Of a DNA stretch of 64,000 bases, positions 12,530 to 23,299 are shown piece by piece. The stretch lies in assembly GCA_030248215.1 (NCBI GenBank), contig JASANG010003405.1, positions 1 through 64,000 on the forward strand. Direction: 5' to 3'. The notes under the pieces are model-generated. The model did no database searches. It was not told the DNA's origin and saw only the letters and a program-made list of their open reading frames with translations. This stretch comes from Enoplolaimus lenunculus (lineage: Eukaryota > Nematoda > Enoplea > Enoplida > Thoracostomopsidae). Numbering within the stretch: the first letter of the stretch is position 1; every line of letters starts with the position of its first letter. A program made the translations under genes and the position numbers.

Positions 12530-12657
12530 GGCCCATGTAAAGATCAGGGGCGGAACGTTTTCTATGGGACTGGAATAGAATAAGCATAAGCTTCAGACTT
12601 ATTTTTTGCTTGGCTTAGGCTTATGCATACGCTTAGGCTCTGCATTATTCCGGCGCC
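12530..12657 (-). mobile_element. Family B MITE, 3' end lost
   Basis: Begins GGCCCATGTAAAGATCAG and GGGGCGGAACG, then the GGCTTAGGCTTATGC core. The expected second inverted repeat is missing or badly eroded after about 12657. Confidence 0.7.
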
Positions 12658-12730
12658 GATCCGTTTGATAGAGTCTGTATGTTTAAATTTGAGTCCATAT
12701 AAAAAGACAAAGTAAAACAATAGCCTAGAC

Positions 12731-12906
12731 CAATGGCGGATCCATGGGGGGGCCACCCAGGCTGTGGCCCCCCAACAGCATCTCGACTAAAATTATATAG
12801 CAATTTTGTGGCAATAGTTCGTGGTTTGTGTGTGGGTCAAAAGTCGGTTTATTTCGTGTGAAATTTTGCCCCCCCCCCCAATTTTGAGATCCTGGATACG
12901 CCATTG
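12731..12906 (+). mobile_element. Family G hAT-type MITE with exact 8-bp TSD
   Basis: Begins CAATGGCGGATCCATGG and ends GATCCTGGATACGCCATTG. The 8-mer GCCTAGAC stands on both sides (12723-12730 and 12907-12914). Ends of the form CAGNGGCG with 8-bp duplications are characteristic of the hAT superfamily. Contains homopolymer G and C runs near both ends. Confidence 0.9.
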
Positions 12907-13049
12907 GCCTAGACTGCTCAAATATGTAACACACATTCAGACAACCAGCATATATTTATTCACGTCCATAAAAAAGATTAGCAGCCATGGCAATAAAGAA
13001 AAGCTTTGGAGTAAAGTCACTTCTGCCCAAACGAAAGAATATAAAAAAG

Positions 13050-13159
13050 AAGGGTGTTGGCTCAAAAATAAATAACAGTCCGTAACCGAATAACAGACAG
13101 TACACTCTTGAGAGGCAAAATAAATATCACACTTCCTCTTGTTTCGGTCAGTACAGTAC
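13050..13159 (+). mobile_element. Family F MITE, 3' part only
   Basis: Contains AATAACAGTCCGTAACCGAA and ends GGTCAGTACAGTA. The front three quarters of the 445-bp element are absent. Confidence 0.75.
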
Positions 13160-13389
13160 AGGCCCGGGTTCAAATCCCATCTGTGTTGTAACTTTACAAG
13201 CATGAAACATTAAAATTATTTCGTATATGTCCGGAAACCTTTAATTGTTTAGTTGTCAACGGACAATCCTTAAGTCTAAACGTTGTTAGCTTAGGATAAC
13301 AGAATGTCATTGGTTGTATTTAAAACAATTTTAGCATTAAAAATCTGTTTCAGCTTTTCTAAAACTCGCATAATTGAACTCTTGTCTTA

Positions 13390-13602
13390 TATTCTCAAAT
13401 GCGCCTAGCACCTATCATCAGTTAGCGATAGGTTTTCAAACTGACGAACATCTCCAATTGCAAATCTCAAAATTGGTACAGAAGTAGGGCAAATCAACTG
13501 CGAAGAATGTGCCGCTTTTTGAACCTCATCATGACCTGGTTTCAAAGTTACAGGATCTATCATCAACTGGTGACAGGTGCTACACACATTTGACAATACG
13601 GG
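13390..13602. mobile_element. Family J MITE next to the Hox exon
   Basis: Begins TATTCTCAAATGCGCCTAGC and ends CACACATTTGACAATACGGG, with the internal CATCAACTGGTGA. It sits about 90 bp downstream of the splice donor of the Hox exon, within the intron. Confidence 0.8.
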
Positions 13603-13693
13603 CACTTATCAAAAAAATTGTGCAATATTAATAGCTGACGTTTAGTTCAAAAGAAAACTACAAATATTACTATTCGTAAACGATAACTTGTCT

Positions 13694-13699
13694 ACTTAC
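13694..13699 (-). other. Splice donor of the Hox exon (GTAAGT)
   Basis: On the minus strand the exon ends in CTTAG followed by GTAAGTAG. AG|GTAAGT is the consensus U1 donor. The reading frame closes at a TAG within the intron four bases later, so the protein must continue by splicing. Confidence 0.85.
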
Positions 13700-15590
13700 C
13701 TAAGAGAAATCCAGTATCACAAATCTCGTTGCTTGCGTTGTTGTTGTTGTTGATGCTGTTGGTCGGTTCTACGGTCATATGTGGAAGTGGAGGAGGTGAT
13801 AATTGAGTGATTTCCGCTGCTGAAATGGTTGAAGTCACGGTATCGTAATTTTCCACAGGATTAACAATTTGCGGCACGTTTGTATGATTCAGAGACGGGT
13901 GACAAAGCCCAGATATATCGTCAGAAACATTCGCGAACGTTGGCTGATTTCCAATTTCTGGCACGTTGCTGGTTACTCCGTTTTTGTTTCCGCCACATCG
14001 ACTATTGTTGCTGTTGCAGTTGTTGTTGTTGTTGTTGTTGTTGTTGTTGCTGTTTTTTGACTTTTTGTTGCCGGTCGTTGCGCTTTTTGTTCCTATTGCT
14101 GGTTTCTTCTTGACACCGGTATCGGTGCCGGATTGCTTTTGTGTTTTACCCGTGTCTGTTGTTTGTTCTTTTGTCGTTGTTCTTGTTGTCGCCGATTGTT
14201 TGACCTTCTTCGGTGTTGATGATTTTGTCGTCTTTTGTTTTGGCTCAGATTTCGGTTGTTCGTTGTTGCTGCTGTCGCCATTTGTTGGTTGTTGTTTTCG
14301 TTTCCGTCGTCTTACTCGTGTATCGCGCATCCATGGATAAACTTGAGCTGCCGCAGGTGGAGATCCAATCACAGCCTGGTCGCTGGTTTCGGCAACAAAA
14401 TCTTCTCGATAAACACGACACGATTCTTGTGGCAGAATTCCGCCGTTACCTGAATCCGATGGCTCGCTTGGTTTACAACTTTCGCGTTGGTTACAGTTAA
14501 TGGTTGTCATTTGCTCAATCGACGAATTCAATCCAGAGTTAAAGGTTGAATCTAACGACGATCGGCCAAATTTGAACGTAACATTCAACGCAGAACTTGT
14601 TGGAATGTTAGAAAGCGACGTGAGTTTGTTCAACTCAACGGAAGTGGTGTAGCTATTGGTGTTCCCCGGTTCAGGGGGCAACGATGACTGAAGACCCCCT
14701 GAAATACAATTTAATGGTTGCGAATGACCAAATCCGGTTGAGAGATGAGATGGCAATGAACCATGAGTTGTGTAAAGCCGAATTGAGTCAAAATCATGGC
14801 TATGAGTTTCACTATAGGCTGCGTTGGATATACATGGATTCAAATTTGTAATTTGCTCAACATTGGGCAAATAATCCGTGCCCGCAGCTGTTAAGGGTGG
14901 GTGCTTTTGATTTGTAATATCTTGTGGTATATATTCCAGTGTTGTATACATCGACATATTTTCGGTTGCGTTCCAGTTGTTGTTGTTGTTGCTGTTGGTG
15001 TTGTTGCATGCAGTGGTTGCGATTGCATTTCTGAAATTTGTCCCGTCATTTTGTGGCATACAAGGAATTGGATCAACAGGCGCATGAAACTGAGTTGCGG
15101 ACGCTTTCAACTTTGATTCAGGTTCAGTTGAATATTTGCTATTGTGTTCAATTATAGTTTTTTCGGCTAGTATATTATTATTATTGTTGTTGTTGTTATT
15201 ATTATTATTATTACTGTTGTTGTTGTTGTTATTTCTGTTGTGTTGACCTGAAGACATTTGAGTCAGTGGATGAGATGGTTCCATATCGTGGTTTCTATAC
15301 GTCACAAGGTTTGGATTGTAATCAACATGTGTTACACCTGTTTCTGATGTTCCATTTAAGTACTGATCATGTTTGCTGATTGGTGCAATTATAGTGTTTG
15401 TCGAGCAAGTTGGAGACCGGCGACTACACAACAGAGTTGCTTCGCTTGAATTTTGCAAACTGCATTTTGCATGCTGTTGTAACGCAACTGCAGTTGCAGT
15501 TTGCTCTAGCATATGTTGACTAGTATCATATGAGTAAGCGACGCTGTGTGAGCTGGGTAGTTGGGGATGACTCATTTCGGTGAGCAGCAT
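13700..15590 (-). CDS. 5' coding exon of a Hox gene (hexapeptide, no homeodomain); Hox3-like
   Basis: First or main upstream exon of a Hox transcription factor, a nuclear DNA-binding patterning protein. The exon gives 630 codons plus one base and ends at a consensus GT donor. The hexapeptide YPWM (residues 418-421, bases 14328-14339) is the known contact motif for PBC-class (Pbx/Exd) cofactors. It is followed by DTRVRRRKRK, a basic run that could be a nuclear signal. WMRDTR aligns with the Hox3 signature WMKESR, with conservative changes only, so I favour Hox3; Hox2 and Hox4 are less close. Four Asn-rich tracts (about residues 118-140, 197-205, 511-526 and 609-616) are encoded mainly by AAC repeats. 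About 209 residues separate the hexapeptide from the splice site, a long linker for a Hox protein. An in-frame TGA at 15630-15632 precedes the ATG; a second Met is five codons in. The homeodomain exon must lie beyond the left edge of the window. Confidence 0.88.
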
Positions 15591-15698
15591 TGAGTAATTA
15601 AATTCAAGTTGAAATGGCGAAGTTAGGCTTCAAAAAAATTAAGTCTGAAATTACTTGTTACAACAGTTATCGCTACAAATGTCGTACACCGACAAAAT

Positions 15699-15847
15699 GG
15701 CCCATGTATAAAACAGGGACGGGTCGTCTTCCGGAGGTGCTGTAATAGAGTCAGTTTAAGCTTTAGACTAATTTTTTTGCTTACGCTTAGGCTTAGGCTT
15801 AGCGATATGCTTATACTGCTGGTCCGGCCCTGTTCTATACATGGGCC
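15699..15847 (-). mobile_element. Family C MITE with near-exact TSD
   Basis: Begins GGCCCATGTATAAAACAGGG and ends CTGTTCTATACATGGGCC, with a GGCTTAGGCTTAGC core. It is flanked by GACAAAAT (15691-15698) and GACGAAAT (15848-15855), an 8-bp duplication with one change. It lies about 110 bp upstream of the Hox start codon, so it could sit in the 5' UTR or promoter. Confidence 0.88.
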
Positions 15848-16726
15848 GACGAAATTGTAGTGTAAACCGAATGGGACGGAATTGGCCGGGGTCAAAAATG
15901 ACACAAAAATCAGTAGACGAATATATCTCGATACTGATATCTTTAGCTTAAAAATAAACTGAAACGTTTCTGGTAAATTAAAAATAGGTATAAATTTTTT
16001 ATCGTTTATTTACTTTGTCTGACCGCCGCTTGCTAAATGAAGTTTAAAAACAGTGTTGAATAAGTAAAAGTCGCGAGAAAATAGATTAATTGGTATAAAA
16101 GTAAGGAAAAGTAACACAAAATATAACTGAAACGGTATTATTTTTCTGTTATCCTGCTGATTTCATAGGGAAGGTTGGGTACGTTTCTTGTGAGCCCGAT
16201 GGGGTGGCTATAAAACTTGTTCTGATGCAACCAATTTGTCTACAGATATTATTTGCTAACAATGCCGGAACTGCACTAAAACGCATTCTGATACCAGTAG
16301 CAGATCCAGAAATTTGTAATCGGAGCTTACAACGAATGTACAGTGATCCAGTTGAACGATAACTCGTCAGTGAGCATCAGAAAGCATAAAATTTTGTGGG
16401 ATTTAAAAACTCAAATATATAATTTGTCTCTGTGTCGGATCCGGATAGAAGCCTTATCCTTAGGGTCTCTTTGAAAATTACCTGACAGCACAAAATTTGT
16501 TGTAGAACAGGTAAGAGGATTACAGTTTTTAGTATAAACTTGTCTGGTGGGTGGGTGGTTACCGTCCCTACCGCACCCCCTCACTGGATCCGGCCCTATC
16601 TGGGATCGTGCGAACAAATAATAGCAATTCAAATAATCGCAGTTCAATAGGAAACGTAGAACGTAAAACTCTATCAGATATCCAAAGGAAAGCGGATTTG
16701 CTACTGTAACATTTTTCATTGAGAAC
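15848..16726. other. Region upstream of the Hox exon, nothing specific seen
   Basis: AT-rich DNA where the promoter or a 5' UTR exon might lie. I see no clear TATA box plus initiator or exon that I would defend. Confidence 0.4.
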
Positions 16727-16909
16727 CGGATAATGTTACTTTGAAGAGCGTAACAGTAGTAAAAGCATATTCCAAAGCCTAAGCCTCAGTGTAATGATTT
16801 GCATAAACCCAACGCTAGGCCTATTCCTAAGCCGAATTCAAAATTAAACATAGCGTACTCTAGTATATTCCCACTGAATAATGATTCGCCAATCAAAATT
16901 ACACGGGTT
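16727..16909. mobile_element. Degenerate family A/B chimera
   Basis: Left end TAATGTTACTTTGAAGAGCG is of family A type, and the right end CGCCAATCAAAATTACACGG is of family B type. Between them are eroded CCTAAGCCTAAGC-like units. Either a chimeric element or two decayed insertions. Confidence 0.45.
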
Positions 16910-18153
16910 TAAAAACGTCTCGTTTTATACAGGGGCGAAGATGCCTGAAATGATAGTGAATTTTTGCTTCTAACAACTTGTAATCGGCTTAGGTCACATC
17001 TTCGCAGCGTTGAAACTTGTAATTCAAAATCGCATCGACTCGACAATTTGTTCGCTAGCCTTTCGGCTTAATGAAACAGTATTTATGTGCCCACGTGCTC
17101 TTTGAATGAAACGTTGAAAATTGGGGTAATTTTTCAACTGCCAGATTGAAATTGCGCACCGAATTCTCGCATAGATTTTGTACGAATTTTGACGGACGGC
17201 AGTCGCTATATTATCAGCTGAGTCCATAAATCAGATTCGATAGTCGGAAAAGTTTCGCTTCCATAATTTATTTCCCTTAAAATGTCTCAAATCTGAACGG
17301 TAACAGTATTTGCTCGTTTTGAAAATTTTAAAATATCCTTTAAATCAATTCCGACACTTGGTTTTACTGTTACTATGAAAAATGTAAGTAGTCAGGCTAT
17401 CAGGGGTGGGATGAGATCCATAATTTATGAACAGACTCGTAGGCCATAAATTAAACTTCTGTCACCCAAACGTTATCTGACTAAATGTAGGTATACAGAC
17501 TGCATCCTGCACTAGAATTTGAGGTTGAAAACAGGAATACTGTAGAATGAGCGGCTTGCATTTAGTTCACAGACACCGCTATTTAAGTATATATATATAT
17601 TATATATCAGGGTGGCAAGAAAGGTTTTGGATTCAGCAAACATTTGAGATTCGTATTAGGTTGTTAAAAATTCGAATCCAATAATGTTCAGCAATGTTTT
17701 TCAGTTTTAAACAGCAAAAATTTTTAAATAACTTGTTTTAACATTAATAAAAAAATTTTTGTTTCAAGTCACAAATTTCAAAATTAAGGTCGACCACGAA
17801 ACATATTAACGTCTAAAAATTATTCGGCTGGAATTTCGTTGATATTCTAAAAAACAAATTCTAGATATAACTGAAATTTGCAACATGCAGTATTCGGATT
17901 CGGCAAATTAGCAATGGATTCGGATTCGGTCAAGTCGTAGATTCGGTGCCACGCTGACGTCCATTGGTTTTTCGTCCTGGAAACATGATATTCTGGTCGA
18001 AGAACCGTGACTGTTTGATTCGCTTTAGTATTTAAATTGCGAATCACAACTGGTCAAATTAGTAAGGAGACGAAAATATTTTAGTTATAAACCTAAAATT
18101 TGTGTTTTTTGCCGACTATTTATATATAAATCGATTTTAAGTAATCATAAAAC
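16910..18153. other. No recognised gene; short TA microsatellite
   Basis: AT-rich DNA with a (TA)n run at about 17589-17607. A 67-codon open stretch on the minus strand (17024-17227) has no recognisable similarity and no clear splice sites. Confidence 0.5.
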
Positions 18154-18320
18154 GGCCCATGTTACTTTTAGGGCCGTCCCTGTTTCTGGTGGGTGTTTAA
18201 AAGTGTAAACCTACTCTTTTATAGATCCGCCAGAAAGCTGGACGCCCCTTAATGTAACATTTGCCCTTAGGTTTATGAATACGCTTAATCTACTGTTACG
18301 GCCCTAAAGTAACTTTGGCC
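18154..18320. mobile_element. Family A MITE carrying an internal inverted duplication
   Basis: Begins GGCCCATGTTACTTTTAGGG and ends AAGTAACTTTGGCC, with imperfect 8-bp flanks CATAAAAC and AACAAAAC (6 of 8). After the first GTTTCTGGTGGGT segment the same segment reappears inverted (ATCCGCCAGAAAGCTGGACG). The copy is thus a partial fold-back, with most of the hexamer array missing. Confidence 0.75.
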
Positions 18321-18374
18321 AACAAAACGATGTTGAAGATTAGAAATATATTGCTTTTGATTTGTGTTTCTTAC

Positions 18375-18576
18375 TTTCTTCGCGTATTTTCTTCAAAAAT
18401 GTTAAATCTTTGCGATACTTTGCGACGTAACGCGGCTCTTGATATCGGTTACTTGGATTGACCATTTTGTACAAATAATAATTTGTGCCATATATCCGTT
18501 CAGGACTTGTTCCCTTGGCGTATTCATTCGCTGACAAGTTGGGATGTCCGATCGCTCCTGTAGCTGTCTCCGGTCG
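18375..18576 (-). CDS. Weak candidate exon, unknown product
   Basis: On the minus strand about 67 codons stay open from a TAG (18577-18579) to a good donor, A|GTAAGA, at 18370-18374. The translation looks protein-like in composition: it includes GTSPERIYGTNYYLYKMVNP and, near the end, YRKDLTFLKKIREE. A second minus frame is open over 18402-18726, overlapping it, so the real frame is uncertain. The possible acceptor (TGTAG at the upstream edge) lacks a good pyrimidine tract. I recognise no family. It lies about 2.8 kb upstream of the Hox exon on the same strand, so it could be an upstream exon of that transcript or of another gene, or chance. Confidence 0.25.
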
Positions 18577-18902
18577 CTACATTTCGAGGTTACCGAGTTT
18601 GAAAAGTTTCCTTCATTATATTTTTGGGTTACATTCACTTTACCCGTTGGTCCAAATGTAGATAAGTTCAGTATTTCGTATTTCAGTTTTCTAGCGGCGT
18701 TCGTCGACTCACAAGCAAATATCGATTAGAATTCGTGCTACGGACCACAAAAAGGTGTTTAGGACAAATTGCGAAATATAAACTTAAATTTCGGCATTTT
18801 CATATCAGCACGGAAAGGAATTTATGCTAAGATGACGGGGGTATAAATTTCTATGTTAAAATAAAATTTTAACTCCCGACCTCTCCATTCCTTACTCTAT
18901 TG

Positions 18903-19346
18903 TACTGACCTGAAAAGGAGGGGGATAAGTAATAAGAGGGGGTCCCCATTTTGAGTCCGAATCAATTGGAGTCCGTATCCCTAATAAGAGTCCGTAAGCG
19001 GATAGAGTCCCTAAACCCTAATTAGAGTCCATAAATGTCAATTATCCCTAATTGTAGCGCGTAAATGACTCCAGGACCAAATAATTTGAGTTCGAAATTT
19101 TAAAGCGTACTTAAATTTTGAAAGTACATTCCTAAGTATCACCTTGGATTATCGCTCAAACTATTCACACAAAACAAATAAATGTTTAATCCAACGGATA
19201 ATTGCAGTACCGGATATATCAGTAACGAAGAGCGACGGAGCGTGGGTTGAAAATAAATAACAGTCCATAACCGAATAACAAGTGGGGGCACCCTCTGGAG
19301 AGGTCAAATAAATATCAGTCCCCCTCTTATTCGGGTCAATACAGTA
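18903..19346 (+). mobile_element. Family F MITE, near full length
   Basis: About 445 bp between TACTGACCTGAAAAGG and TTCGGGTCAATACAGTA. Contains in order ATTTTGAGTCCGAATCAA, TAATTAGAGTCCATAAATG, ATTGTAGCGCGTAAATGAC and TAACAGTCCATAACCGAA. TA at both ends would fit a Tc1/mariner-type target, but no transposase is encoded. Confidence 0.85.
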
Positions 19347-19925
19347 CAAGTTTTAAAAAAATTCACTACTGAAGCTGCCGAAACGTTTAGCAAAAACTGC
19401 TACCGCAACACTGAATAGACCGCTCGTTGTACCTGGAAAATTTTGTGTTAACATTCAACCGTAAACGGAATACAATTACGCGTTAATTTTTGTCGGCGTC
19501 ACAGGATGGTCAGTTTTGCCAGAGCCAGAAGTGAATCAAAAAGCCAAGACTTTGTATTAAAATTTAGCACTAAAATGGCGTTCAGTTGCTTGTTTCGCTT
19601 GCGGCAGTTTTTTCTACTTCTCACGCCGCGTCCTTACAACTTCTGGATCAACCAGTACTCTGAGTAAAGCTGATACGTAATCATTGTCCGGTGCATATAT
19701 TTTTAAGCATGTGTGGCACATAGAACCATTTGGTGACGGGTCTTGTTAACTTAGAACCAGTAAAATGGTAAGTTTCGAAACTTGGCTCTTTTTCGCATCT
19801 GATTAGTCCCACCAGGATCGAGTTTGATGTTGACAACTGAGTTGCACAGTTCGTTAGTTTGAAAACCTGTGTTATTACTAACAGGCAATCGGTTCTTGCA
19901 CATCATTGAGAATACGGCTCCTTTG
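19347..19925. other. No recognised feature
   Basis: AT-rich DNA with short open stretches only; nothing I can assign. Confidence 0.5.
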
Positions 19926-19933
19926 AATACTAT

Positions 19934-20093
19934 GGCCCATGTAAAGATCAAAGGCGGAATGTTTTTCTGTGGGACTAGAAAAGACTAAGCTTAAACTTTA
20001 AAGTAATTTTTTGCTCGGCTTAGGTTTAGGCTGATTGCTTAGGCTTATAAATATGCTTATAATACCGTTCCGCCCCTGGACATTACATTGGTC
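19934..20093 (-). mobile_element. Family B MITE with exact 8-bp TSD
   Basis: Begins GGCCCATGTAAAGATCAAAG and ends CCTGGACATTACATTGGTC. The 8-mer AATACTAT flanks both sides (19926-19933 and 20094-20101). The core is TTAGGTTTAGGCTGATTGCT. Confidence 0.92.
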
Positions 20094-20449
20094 AATACTA
20101 TTAAGGCTATATTACGCAACAAAACCAGAACTTTAGTATATATAAAAACGTATGACAACCAGGCGAAAACCTGGTAAGAGTTAGTCAAAGTAAAAAGGGT
20201 TCTACTGGGAGAGTTCGTTGAAGTCAAGAAGATTGCTAAGAGGAAAACAGTGTTCAAGTCGTTACAGCAAAAAATGGGCTCAAGGGTTTCGCATGCCCGG
20301 CACTCGTATTCATTACCATCAAGTCTGAAGATTGCCTATTTGATCAAATTCTAACGGTTTACCAGTTCTTCCTCAAGAAGTACAATAGACTTTCAACAAC
20401 ACTGAATGCATTCATATTTTTAAACCTGTTCCATTTTCATTAATATTTT

Positions 20450-20667
20450 TTTTACTTTAAAGGGCGTCCAGGTTTCTGTTGGGTTTATAAAAGAGTAGGT
20501 TTAGATTTTAGATTAAATTTTTTGGCTTAGGCTTAGGCTTAGGTTTAGGCTTATGCTTAGGCTCTTACTTAGGCTTATGCTTAGGAACATATTTATGCAA
20601 CGCTTAGGCTTAGGTTTAGGAATACGCTTAATCTAATCTTCCGCCCTTTAAAGTATTAACATTGGCC
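20450..20667 (+). mobile_element. Family A MITE with exact 8-bp TSD and longer hexamer array
   Basis: Starts within TTTTACTTTAAAGGGCG (the GGCCCATG part of the left end has been replaced by Ts) and ends AAGTATTAACATTGGCC. The 8-mer AATATTTT stands at 20442-20449 and 20668-20675. The core has about a dozen CTTAGG-like units, intermediate between short copies and the large array at 34.6 kb. Confidence 0.88.
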
Positions 20668-22270
20668 AATATTTTTTACAAAATTATACTACAATACAAT
20701 CATTTATTTTTAAAAATTGGAAAAACCTTGGAAATATTTTGATAATTTCCGTCTTGAAAAATTTATAGACAAACCTAAAAAAATTAACACTTGTTCTGAA
20801 AGGGTGGACAAGCGATATATATAGTTGACGCCTGCTTTGAGGAACGGGGCGTATGGTTTATGCATCGCCTGTGGCATAATTAATCTTGGCAGAAACCAGA
20901 CGCACGAATGCGTTTTGAAAACAAAAACAAAGCGCAAACTTTGAAGCAGACAACGAATGGTGGAACATTTTGGGTGGCCGGCAGTTGAAGGCAAAAGCAG
21001 TAAAGTGGAATTAAATAAATTTTAAAATTACAATTTTGACTCTGGTGTGATTAATTTACATAAAACAGGGAGTTTTGGGGTTTTACTTTGAGTAATCAAT
21101 AGTGTAATTTATGTGTGGTTCACGTCAAAACAAAGATCACAGTACTTTAATGGGAAGCAAGCACATTGGCTGATGCGGTGACTTAAACTTGTTTTTTTGC
21201 AAATTTTCAGAATAAATATTGGTTGAACTGAACATAGATTTACTCAAAATTACTGAACTAAAAGTTTACAATTCTTGAATGAAATTAATATTCGGTGAAC
21301 AATTAAAGATTTACCATAATTACGGTTAATATAGCCTTGGTTGAATGTTGAACAATGATATTATAGTCTCATTCACACTTGCAAGTTTTGTCCTAAATCT
21401 TGTTCGTACAAGTTGCAGCTGCAAATAATTCATTAAAAATCAAAGCTAAGAACTTAGTTCATATGTGTGAATAATCATGTAAGTTTACTGAATTTATTGC
21501 AGCTGTTTTCGCATTGGATGATGAAAAATGCAAGTTCTCGCAGCAAAAACTTGCACGTGTGAATAGGGGGTTAATTAAAAAATTTCGCCCATCTAAGAAT
21601 TTAGGCATTATATAAGTGCAATAAATACTTTGTGAGGATAGAAACATTAATTTGACACCAAAACAATGTGCCCAGGTCCAAGAAGCTGGTATGCTTAATA
21701 AACTGCTACAGTCCAAAATATTGCTGACTTAAGCGCATGTTTCCTACTGAAATGTGCAAGTTTTTACCTTTTCAATCATGAGGGGTAGTTTTCGAATTTG
21801 TATTCGGTGGACTTACGGCTGTAAGTTAGGACCAGTTAAACTTTTTTCGTTTCAACTATGATGTCGATTCTATAAAAAGAAGAAACTTAAAAACTGCTAT
21901 TGAACTTATAGACTAATAAGATTCGATTATTTCGACAGACAACATATCGTTAACCAATCAGCGTTGGTCTTACATCACTGTTGCTTTGCTTCATTTAACA
22001 ATCGCTATTCGACATGGGTCAATCTGCTGTTTGCTCAGAATAGCAGATTGGCCAAGGCAAATTGGTAATTGGTCTGAATCGCAGGTTAGCCTACGACATT
22101 CAGTTGAAAATACGCTACTTGTGAACAGCATCGAAATTTAGTTTTTGCAGGATGCGAATAGTTGACTTCGACTGATAGCGTTCGTTTGTTTGATATTTTT
22201 GCAGTTTTCGCTAACAGCCCCTTAACAGCTAATTACTTGTAACAAGAGTCGATATGACTTTTTTTACAAA
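20668..22270. other. Repeat-poor stretch, no gene recognised
   Basis: About 1.6 kb without any of the MITE families. Short open stretches on the minus strand (20710-20994, 21459-21716) have no recognisable domains. Two inverted ACTTGCA/TGCAAGT-type motifs occur at about 21380-21560. Confidence 0.5.
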
Positions 22271-22274
22271 AAAA

Positions 22275-22512
22275 AGTGCAACTGGGTACATTTTGTGTAG
22301 ACAAGAATGTACCCAGCGCACGTTGCGTGTTTGGCCTTCACCACCTTATTTACCGGACGAAAATACCTGTGCGAACCACGACACTTTACGTATCCGGCGT
22401 CCAGCAAAGATGCTCTTATAGTTTAGTTTAGGGTTATTGCATTTGATAGCGACCCCCTCTAAATAAAACGCGTCGACCATAAACGCAACGCCCGGTGGTA
22501 AATTTTGTACCA
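22275..22512. mobile_element. Family K repeat
   Basis: Begins AGTGCAACTGGGTACATTTT, with GCGCACGTTGCGTG and a later AACGCCCGGTGGTA. A second copy is at 49740-49969, and a shortened related stretch occupies the spacer of the giant inverted repeat (4850-4925). Confidence 0.65.
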
Positions 22513-22622
22513 CGCGGAAACCAAAGAGTTTCGCACTCTTGTATCATGCACTTTTGCTTGTAACAACGAATAGTTAAAGAGTGTTACACAGCTGACGAAC
22601 TATCCTCTGATATGAGGGCCCA

Positions 22623-22839
22623 TATTATTCTCAAATGCGTATAGCATCTATCATCAGTTAGCGATAGGTTTTCAAACTGACGAAGTACTACAATTGCAGA
22701 TCTCAAAATTGGTACAGCAGTAAGGCAACTCAAACGCAAACAATGCGCTGGATTTCGAACCTCACTATGCGCTGGTACCAAAGTTACAGGACTTATCGCC
22801 AACTGGTGATAAGTGCTACACACATTTGAGAATACGGGC
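22623..22839. mobile_element. Family J MITE
   Basis: Ends ATTATTCTCAAATGCGTATA and CACACATTTGAGAATACGG, with internal GCCAACTGGTGATAAG. Flanked by GGGCCCAT on the left and GGGC on the right; I could not fix the target duplication. Confidence 0.8.
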
Positions 22840-23152
22840 TGAGAATGTATACTCTCAAGTCGATCTTCATAAAAGCGATACCTGCATAATATGCTTTTCG
22901 TTGCAATTCCAGTGAAAATGTTTGTGCGCATCATAGCCACAGTGTTAAGGGTCGACACGGTCAAGGTGCTTATTAACTAATTGCACGATCATATCCATTC
23001 CGTTTCCGCAAAAAAATTCACCTTAGGATCGTCGCTTACTGTGACCATTTCAGGGTAGACTCAAAATCATCAGGGGGGACAGACTTAATGTCTCACAGAG
23101 ATTTTACCTGCCGTCGTATGGGGTATTTTACTTGATTTATATTAAAGCTTTT

Positions 23153-23299
23153 GGCCATTGTAAAGGACAGGGACGGAACAGTATTATAACAATATTCCTA
23201 AGTCTAAGCCTAAGCCAAGCAAACGAATAGTCTAAAGTTTATGCTTATTATTTTCTACTCTTACAGAAAAACGTTCCGCTCCTGATCTTTACATGTGTC
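23153..23299 (+). mobile_element. Family B MITE with near-exact TSD
   Basis: Begins GGCCATTGTAAAGGACAGGG and ends TGATCTTTACATGTGTC. Flanks are AAGCTTTT (23145-23152) and AAGCGTTT (23300-23307), 7 of 8 identical. The hexamer core is short. Confidence 0.88.

Noticed and set aside
14017-14300. Overlapping open frames on the plus strand opposite the Hox exon
   Set aside because: They are Leu- and Val-rich shadows of the AAC repeat and the basic linker on the coding strand.
22584-22964. 126-codon frame on the minus strand
   Set aside because: It is largely translation of the family J MITE at 22623-22839. The same peptide pieces appear at other J copies (for example 13405-13605).
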